DNA from: Thamnidium elegans
Lineage: Eukaryota; Mucoromycota; Mucoromycetes; Mucorales; Mucoraceae
DNA: 64,000 bases
Assembly: GCA_025201345.1 (NCBI GenBank)
Contig: JAIXMG010000022.1
Location: 496,001 to 560,000, forward strand
Direction: 5' to 3'
In this document: positions 57,861 to 64,000 of the stretch, piece after piece
How positions within the stretch are numbered: the first letter of the stretch is position 1
How the letters are laid out: each line of letters starts with the position of its first letter
Program-made: the position numbers and the translations under genes
Notes under the pieces: model-generated
What the model saw: only the letters and a program-made list of their open reading frames with translations
Databases searched by the model: none
What the model was told of the DNA's origin: nothing

Positions 57861-58620
57861 TTAGTTATTATATGGCATAGTATCATTAGCCATAATTGTA
57901 TATTTTACCTTGTAATAAGAAATTTGCGTATTTTTGACGGTTAGAGTATTCTGGTGCGTAAATTATGGTAACGAAAAAGAATAATTAGTGATAAGAACCA
58001 GAATAAATTATGTTAAAAAGATGTAAATTACTTGACTCGTAATATGTTCATGGACTTCTAAACTGAAGGTATATCTTTTATCAGTGTTTGGCATTAATAT
58101 TACTTCGGTTACAAATAAAACTTACCGAGACATAACTGTCAAAGCTGTACATTCTAGTGAAAAATATACTTTTTTTTTTTTAATAACTCTATCCCACCCC
58201 TTCTTCCGTTCTAATCATAAAACATACCCAATTATATTAGTGAAAGATTTAATTTTATCGAATTTACGCGTTTTTTTATTATTATTATTCAAGTTTTTTT
58301 TTCTTGTTTAACTATTTTTCCTGTCTTCCTTTGATTACAAAATAGCATACTGAGACATCCTTTCTTTACATTTTTTTTTTACCAGAAAAGAAAAACTTTA
58401 ATGAAAAGGAAATGAAAGCATGTTACGACTCCTTTTAGTCAAGAGAAGACTTATAAAAGCAAAGGCATCCTAATATAACACTAACTACAATAATTATGGT
58501 TTTATAGATAAAAACGAAGAGAACTCTGGCCAAGAACTCTAACCTACAAAGAAAAGTTAGGGAGCTAGATGCTAGACCGTAAAAAGGCCTGTGGTTTTAA
58601 CACTGCCTATTAAAATCAAA
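57861..58620. other. spacer, possible helicase relic upstream part
   Basis: About 760 bp following the Ipi3-like gene. AT-rich with poly-T near 58370. No intact frame. The stretch 58500-58620 contains a few codons of protein-like composition broken by stops, possibly upstream parts of the helicase fragment that follows. Confidence 0.35.
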
Positions 58621-58638
58621 TAAAAAATTATAATTACA

Positions 58639-58890
58639 GTGTACCATATACGGAAACTAACCAGAAAACAGTTTCCTGTCAAACTTAGCTTTGCTATGAC
58701 TATCAATAAATCACAAGGACAGTCATTAACAAACGCTGGTAACCCCGCATTCACCCATGGACAAATTTATGTTGCATTGTCAAGATCAACCAATTTAAAA
58801 GGAATACACATATTACTACAATCAAAATCCGATTCTCACTCTGAAGACAAAATAGAAAACATTGTATATCCTGAATTACTTTTAACATAA
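58639..58890 (+). pseudogene. Helitron-type PIF1 helicase C-terminal fragment
   Basis: An 83-codon frame without an ATG, starting after a TTACAG. It reads RKQFPVKLSFAMTINKSQGQ (helicase motif V), then HGQIYVALSRSTNLKGI (motif VI), and stops at 58890. These are the last two motifs of PIF1-like superfamily 1B helicases, and the FAMTINKSQGQ form is the one found in Helitron RepHel proteins rather than in the host Pif1. The rest of the protein (Walker A/B, Rep) is absent, so this is a truncated relic. No Helitron 3' hairpin with a CTRR end is obvious downstream. Confidence 0.75.
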
Positions 58891-59217
58891 ATAAACTTAT
58901 ATTTTTTTAGCATTATAAAAACTCATCACCGTATATCAATTTATCTTATTACAATATGGAAAGAACAAGTACTGATACATTTTAATTATCAGCTACCCAT
59001 TTCTTTTATGGTGCTCATTAGTTTATTTTATAAACTGAATAACTTTTAAATGATTGTACATATATAATACGCTGAAGGTGTTATGACTATGACTATTATT
59101 TGTATAATTGCGTGAACAATATTACACACTTTTTCAAAAAAAAACATTTATTTAAAGAGGTGTCCGGTTCCATTTTAGCCCGGGTGTATATTTACATTTT
59201 GAGAAAGGACATATAAT
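58891..59217. other. spacer
   Basis: About 330 bp between the helicase relic and the kinase stop codon. AT-rich, with nothing that I can assign. Confidence 0.5.
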
Positions 59218-62200
59218 TTACAATTTTAGCTCTGCTAATATCTTACTACACATGTTTTTATATTGCCATGGATCACCACCAACTCTTCGAAATTGTAGAC
59301 CATGCATACCTAATAACCAAGGTACCTTGACAATATATATTTCAAAGCGTACAACTAAATCAGGTACAGGTACGATAGATGTATTTGTAACTGGGTTATT
59401 AGCATCATCTGAAGAAAGCGATTGTTGATCTTCGGTCGTATTATTACTATCTTCATTTATCACCTTATTCAAATCGATACTTGGCATATGAACACATTCA
59501 AACCTTCCTTTGCTTTCTCTCCATTTAACTCCTATTCGTTCCAAAACGCGAATTAAATCTGCACGGATGACAGACGGATGCTTTGTTGAGGTAGTTGTAA
59601 CTGAGAATAAGCCTTTAAGAAAAACGGGTTTAATGTTTTCATCTGCTGTACCCTTTTGTTGAAACGCGCTATTTCCATCCACCGGTGAAGGAAATGCTTG
59701 TTCGTGATCATGGGCTTGCTTTTGGCCACTTTTAATATCGATATGTAAGGGTAATGTCTTTACAGGTCCCTTTGAAGATGATAAATGGCCCTCTCGTTGA
59801 TGATGGCTGTTGACAATATTTAAGAAATTGGTATGATTTTCAGCATTAATAGCTGATTGGCCCAACGTCATTCTTCTCGGTAATATTTTACTGATTTTGT
59901 TTCCAAACGAGTTGCTGTTATGTGAGTTATTTGCTGCAGATGCCGCTGCTGCTGCTGCAGTGGCTACATCAAGATCAGATTGTTGTAAACCGGCTGAATG
60001 ATGTTGCGTTGAACCAAACAAAGAATTAGGAAATCTTGTCGAATGCGACGGAGCGTATGATTTCGAGAGGTAATTGGTTTCGTTTTCTCTTGAAGGTATT
60101 TGAATAGGCGTTGATACGGAAGAAGCTACAGTAGTTGTTTCATTGCCTGTCGTACTTGATTTACGAGATCGTGTCCCTTTTTCAGTGGATGACCGAGATA
60201 ACGCTAAACTTAGACGACGAAGCACATTGTTTGCATCTCTCGTCTGTGTATCTTGATCCACATGTTCAGATGAAGAGTTGGATTTTCGAGAGAATAATCG
60301 ACCAATACCGTTTTCAATTAAATGAAGTTTATCATTGGTTGATGATGGTTCTATGAGATGACCTTCTTCATCGACGCGTATATTAGCCTTTCCTTTTTTA
60401 CTGTAAGCAACACCAGATAATATATGTGGATCACCAAAAAGAGATTCTTCCAGTGATACACGATTTGAGGGATGTATGTTTTCAGGTAGTGATATATCCG
60501 GCATACGTAAAGAATAAGAAGATGTTGAAATTGGTAAATCAATAGATGAAGATGAAGGAGAAGACGAATTTAAACGTCTTTCACGTTCTAATTTTTCTTT
60601 TACCAAGTAGTAAATAGATACTAATGGGTGATAAGCAGCAGGTATAGATTGTGGATCGTCGTTGGGTAATATAAATGATTTTTTACTGGTATGAGGTGAG
60701 AACCTTGATACTAAATGGCCTTGACGATGATTTCGATGTATTCCAGCAGTACGATCCAATAGTAGTTTAGCTGCCTTTTGGTATTCATGAGAGGTAATGA
60801 TGTTTTGTAACTTATCTCTAATATCAATCTCTGTACCAAATTCAAATCCTGTCATACCACGAATCACTTCCATATCAAGTGGTAAAGTTAACGGTACTCT
60901 ATCCGGTAAATAGTTATCTACAGGACCATCGTATCCTTTATTGATCCAAGGATGTATAATGATTTCGGATACTGTAGCACGATGAGCTGGATTCGTTACC
61001 AACATTCTAGATAGTATACTTTTACAATCTATATTATATATATATATACATATATATATAGTAAGGTATACAGTGACACGATATAAAGTGGAAATTTATA
61101 TTACCTGTACTCAAATGAGACGGATATTCAACAAAGCCTCTTTTAATCTTTTCATGTAATGCAGGCATATTTTGATCATCAAAGGGTACTTTACCACATA
61201 CCAAAACATATAAAACTACGCCAAAACTCCAAATATCAATTTCAGGTCCAGTATATGCCTTTGCGTTTAATAACTCTGGTGCAGCAAAATAAAGTGATCC
61301 ACAAAAAGTACTTAATGATGAACGAGGTGAGAATAAATTGGATAATCCAAAATCTATAATTTTGATGTTTCCAGATTGTGAAATAAGAATGTTTTCAATC
61401 TTTAAGTCTCGGTGTACAATAGAATTTCTATGGCAATAGTCTATATATCATTTTTTTTTTTTTTTTTTGTCTATTTTTTTTAATACGCGTGATATACATA
61501 TACCAATACCACATACCTAGCGCACTCACTATCTGTCTTGCAAATTGTCTAGCCTGTTTTTCTTTTAATTTACCATGGGAAATTATGTAATCTAATAGTT
61601 GTCCTCCGTTTACGTACTCCATAAACATATAATAATAGGGATCTAATATAACCATCTCCTTTAAACTGACAATATACGGATGATGTAGTAACAACATAAT
61701 ACTAGCTTCTCTTATTGTTCTAATCTCACGAAATTCATCCTTTTCTCTCTTCTTGCTCGATTTATTTTCCTTTGCTTTACGTGGTACAATTTTTACAGCA
61801 AGCTACTTGGCAAAAATAAATTGTTAATATATATATATATTTACACTGAATATACATTACCTTTTCGCCTGTTATATTATGTACAGCTAAACGAACTTTT
61901 CCCATTGAACCAGAACCTAAAGTATTGATCAAGGTGAAATTACCAATAACTCTTTTAGGTTTTACACGTTCAATTGAAGTAGAACGTCTTGTACTGCTAG
62001 GCGATCTTCTTTTAGAAGCTTCTTTTAAGCTTTGTGATGATACATTGTCAGGATCAGCGTAAAGAGGTAGCTCTGAAGGAGCAGGTGAGTCACATAATAT
62101 ATTATTACCATCGGGACCTTGAACAAGCTTTTCGCGCTGGGTATCAATCGCTATATGATTGTTATTTATTTCACTCGAGTTGGTTGAATTATCAAGTGTT

Positions 62201-62232
62201 GAATTTGACTCTTCTTTAAGACTTGGCGTCAT
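59218..62232 (-). CDS. Kin1/Kin2 (MARK/PAR-1) serine/threonine kinase with KA1 domain
   Basis: Four exons (62232-61861, 61802-61517, 61440-61105, 61028-59218) give 934 residues. The kinase domain spans about 96-380: Gly loop LGSGSMGKV (105-113), ATP lysine Lys128 (LAVKIVPRK), catalytic HRDLKIEN with Asp231, DFG at 249-251, activation loop [13 protein letters not shown] and [28 protein letters not shown] follows, a Kin1-type extension. The middle 400 residues are Ser/Asn-rich. The C-terminal KA1 domain (from about residue 800) includes [16 protein letters not shown]...[13 protein letters not shown] and [24 protein letters not shown]. Kin1/PAR-1 kinases control polarity and exocytosis at the cell cortex; KA1 binds acidic phospholipids. 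All key catalytic residues are present. Confidence 0.95.
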
Positions 62233-63589
62233 TTTATATGTGTATGTATATCAAAAAAAAAAAAGAAAAAAGAAAAAGAATAGTTGTAGTAGGTAAGACA
62301 GCAAAAAAAGAAAAAAAATGTTTACTTGGGAGTTATAAAAAGAAACGCCCTCGCTTGATTTTACTTGGAAATTATTTTCTTGTACTACAATAACATGAGA
62401 GGAAATGTGCACGTATGTAATATGTCAATCTTTCTTAATTTATAACAAATATGATTAAAAACTGTTACCAGTACGGTTTATCCTTATATTTTTCCAATTA
62501 TGTCATCTTTAATATGAGCTGTAGTGATCTAAGGTCGATGGTAGGAAATAATGATATCTAAAACGAGTTGTTTTGTATTGTATTTTGACGGCTGAATCTA
62601 CATGATGATGATACAAGTCAAGTAAAAAAAAAAAAAAAAAAAAAAAAATTAATTAAAATATGGTCCCAAGTAAAACCCCCTTTCATAAGACTAAATACTA
62701 CATCATACATGTGTATAAGGTTATTTTATAATAAACCAAGCGCATTTTAAGATAAGAAATGATACTCTTGGTATTTAGTATTTCATATGTACAAGTGATC
62801 AAGTCTTTTACTCTTATCTAAAAGTACAACAAGTATAAAATTACACGTAATAATCGAGATGTACTTATATATTATTAGCTTTGTAAATAGGGTAAATGTT
62901 TAATGTTTAATGTAGGATTTTTACAAATCTTTAAAAAAGACCCGGGTCAACTTATAAGAGCTATATTTCTTTTCGGTGTTAATCTTTACGTTCTTAATGT
63001 GCAGGATAGTGATAATAATTTAACCGTCTTAACAATATATAAAATAATCTCCAAAGCTATAAAGCAATACATATACCCCCTTCTCGTTTCTTTTTTACTT
63101 TCTTTCTTTTGTCAGCTTCAAACCGAAACATGCACACGTTTTTTTAAAGAAATATTATGCTAGAGAAGATTGCTATCAGTAGTTTGAAACTCCACTATCG
63201 CTCTTTTCGCCGCTGATCGGCCAGGCGGATGTTACTTTGTCCATGCAATTTTCTGCCTGAATTATATCCGGTTTGATTTATCAGTTAGAGAATAGTAAAC
63301 AACTGTTGTCAATTAACAAGAATATGTATATATATATATCTATATATAAAAATAGAAAAGTTGTCAGGTTTCTGAATCATTAAATATCTATGAAACAAAA
63401 GTCGATTATCATTGATACTTGAGAGGTTTGAGATATTTTCTGTTTTAAGTAGCTCGTTTTAATTTTAGATCTGTGTTTCAATGAAAGTGATTAGAGTCTT
63501 TTTTTTTTTCTTTTTTTTTTTTTACTTCTTTCTTCTTTTAAGCCTTTTCTTCTTCTATAAAAAAAAAGTTATTCATACTTATACTCAAA
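62233..63589. other. divergent spacer
   Basis: About 1.36 kb between divergent starts. It has a poly-A run at about 62622-62648, a TA-rich microsatellite near 63327-63345 and CT-rich sequence (63498-63560) just before the next ATG. A plus frame at 62903-63163, preceded by an AG acceptor-like TGTAG, reads DPGQLIRAIFLFGVNLYVLN. It might be a fragment of a repeat-family protein, but I cannot support it as a gene. Confidence 0.4.
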
Positions 63590-64000
63590 ATGCATCCAGC
63601 TACTGAACAGTTTAAATCATCACCACTTCATTTTTCAGAAGAAGTTGTCACTTCTTCACCACTTAAACAGTCAGATGCAGTGTCCCACAGTACACCCATC
63701 TCTAGTGTGTATCAACCAAATGATTTATCTATCGAAAGTAATTACTCATCATCTAGCAACATCTCTGTAATAAGCGATAGACTAAATAACACAGATATCA
63801 ATTCACCATCAAAATTATTCCAAAATAAACATGCTATCCATCAATTTGAAAATGTCACACCCGATGTCTCAGCACCTTCTTCTCCTTCAGCTGCTGCACA
63901 CGTTAAACTCAACTACGATGCTAGATCAAGTCCATATATCCAAAAAGCCAGCCCGTGCACACCTCGTTCTTCATCGTCTGAATCAAGTATTACTCAACAT
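63590..64000 (+). CDS. serine-rich protein, 5' part (runs off the window)
   Basis: The ATG at 63590 follows a CT-rich leader like those of HSP60 and 14-3-3 and opens a frame still open at the window end (137 codons). The product is rich in Ser, Pro, Asn and Thr (SSPLHFSEEVVTSSPLKQSD, APSSPSAAAH, CTPRSSSSESSITQ) with several SP/TP sites, as in disordered N-termini of signalling proteins or transcription factors. No domain is reached before the edge, so no function is assigned. No intron is apparent in this part. Confidence 0.6.
   Translation, partial: MHPATEQFKSSPLHFSEEVVTSSPLKQSDAVSHSTPISSVYQPNDLSIESNYSSSSNISVISDRLNNTDINSPSKLFQNKHAIHQFENVTPDVSAPSSPSAAAHVKLNYDARSSPYIQKASPCTPRSSSSESSITQH

Noticed and set aside
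62903..63163. Plus-strand frame reading DPGQLIRAIFLFGVNLYVLN
   Set aside because: Suggestive composition and an AG before it, but no start exon, no recognised domain, and it lies in a probable promoter. Kept only as a note in the spacer entry.
1..64000. tRNA, rRNA, CRISPR arrays, phage or bacterial operons
   Set aside because: No cloverleaf with a GGTTCGAATCC-like arm, no rRNA core sequence, and no spaced direct-repeat array was found by eye. The repeats here are tandem or inverted eukaryotic elements.

Overview
The window is AT-rich nuclear DNA from a filamentous fungus, most likely an early-diverging one (Mucoromycota, Mucorales-like). The reasons are short introns of roughly 50-100 bp with GTAAGT/GTATGT donors and CTAAY branch points, very long poly-T/poly-A runs in introns and spacers, a gene set typical of that group (class V myosin with a DIL tail, WOPR regulator, Sfp1-type zinc finger, patatin-type lipase), and an HPS1/BLOC-3 homologue, which I associate more with animals and early-diverging fungi than with the yeasts. 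No viral or bacterial segment was recognised, and no tRNA, rRNA or CRISPR array was seen.

Layout. 0.4-6.7 kb: an unknown protein, a HAPSTR1-like protein, mitochondrial ribosomal protein mL50, an HPS1 homologue and a p24 cargo receptor. 6.7-11.1 kb: a gene-poor repeat island with diverged copies of a dispersed repeat, a decayed coding stretch, a tandem duplication and a 173-bp MITE flanked by TA. 11.1-25.1 kb: a subtilisin-like protease, class V myosin, a universal-stress-like protein, an Sfp1-like factor and, divergently, intronless HSP60. 26.9-33.4 kb: a WOPR regulator, an MFSD6-like transporter, 14-3-3 and an unknown helical protein. 33.5-37.0 kb: a second repeat island with a broken transposase, another copy of the dispersed repeat, a fold-back element and a pseudogene of a probable lineage-expanded family. 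37.0-47.6 kb: a small beta-trefoil lectin, VPS35, calmodulin, END3 and a coiled-coil low-complexity protein. 49.4-62.2 kb: a Tgl3/4/5-type lipase, a GT49 glycosyltransferase, S-adenosylmethionine decarboxylase, Ipi3/WDR18, a Helitron-type helicase fragment and a Kin1/MARK kinase. 63.59 kb to the end: the 5' part of a serine-rich protein.

The genes are unrelated housekeeping and regulatory loci rather than an operon or cluster. A loose membrane-traffic theme is visible (HPS1, p24, myosin V with its calmodulin light chain, VPS35, END3), but I see no evidence of co-regulation. Exon structures were assembled by hand from splice signals and reading-frame continuity. Every protein-coding model given with exon coordinates closes in frame except where marked as broken. 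Identifications rest on recalled family motifs, not on database searches.
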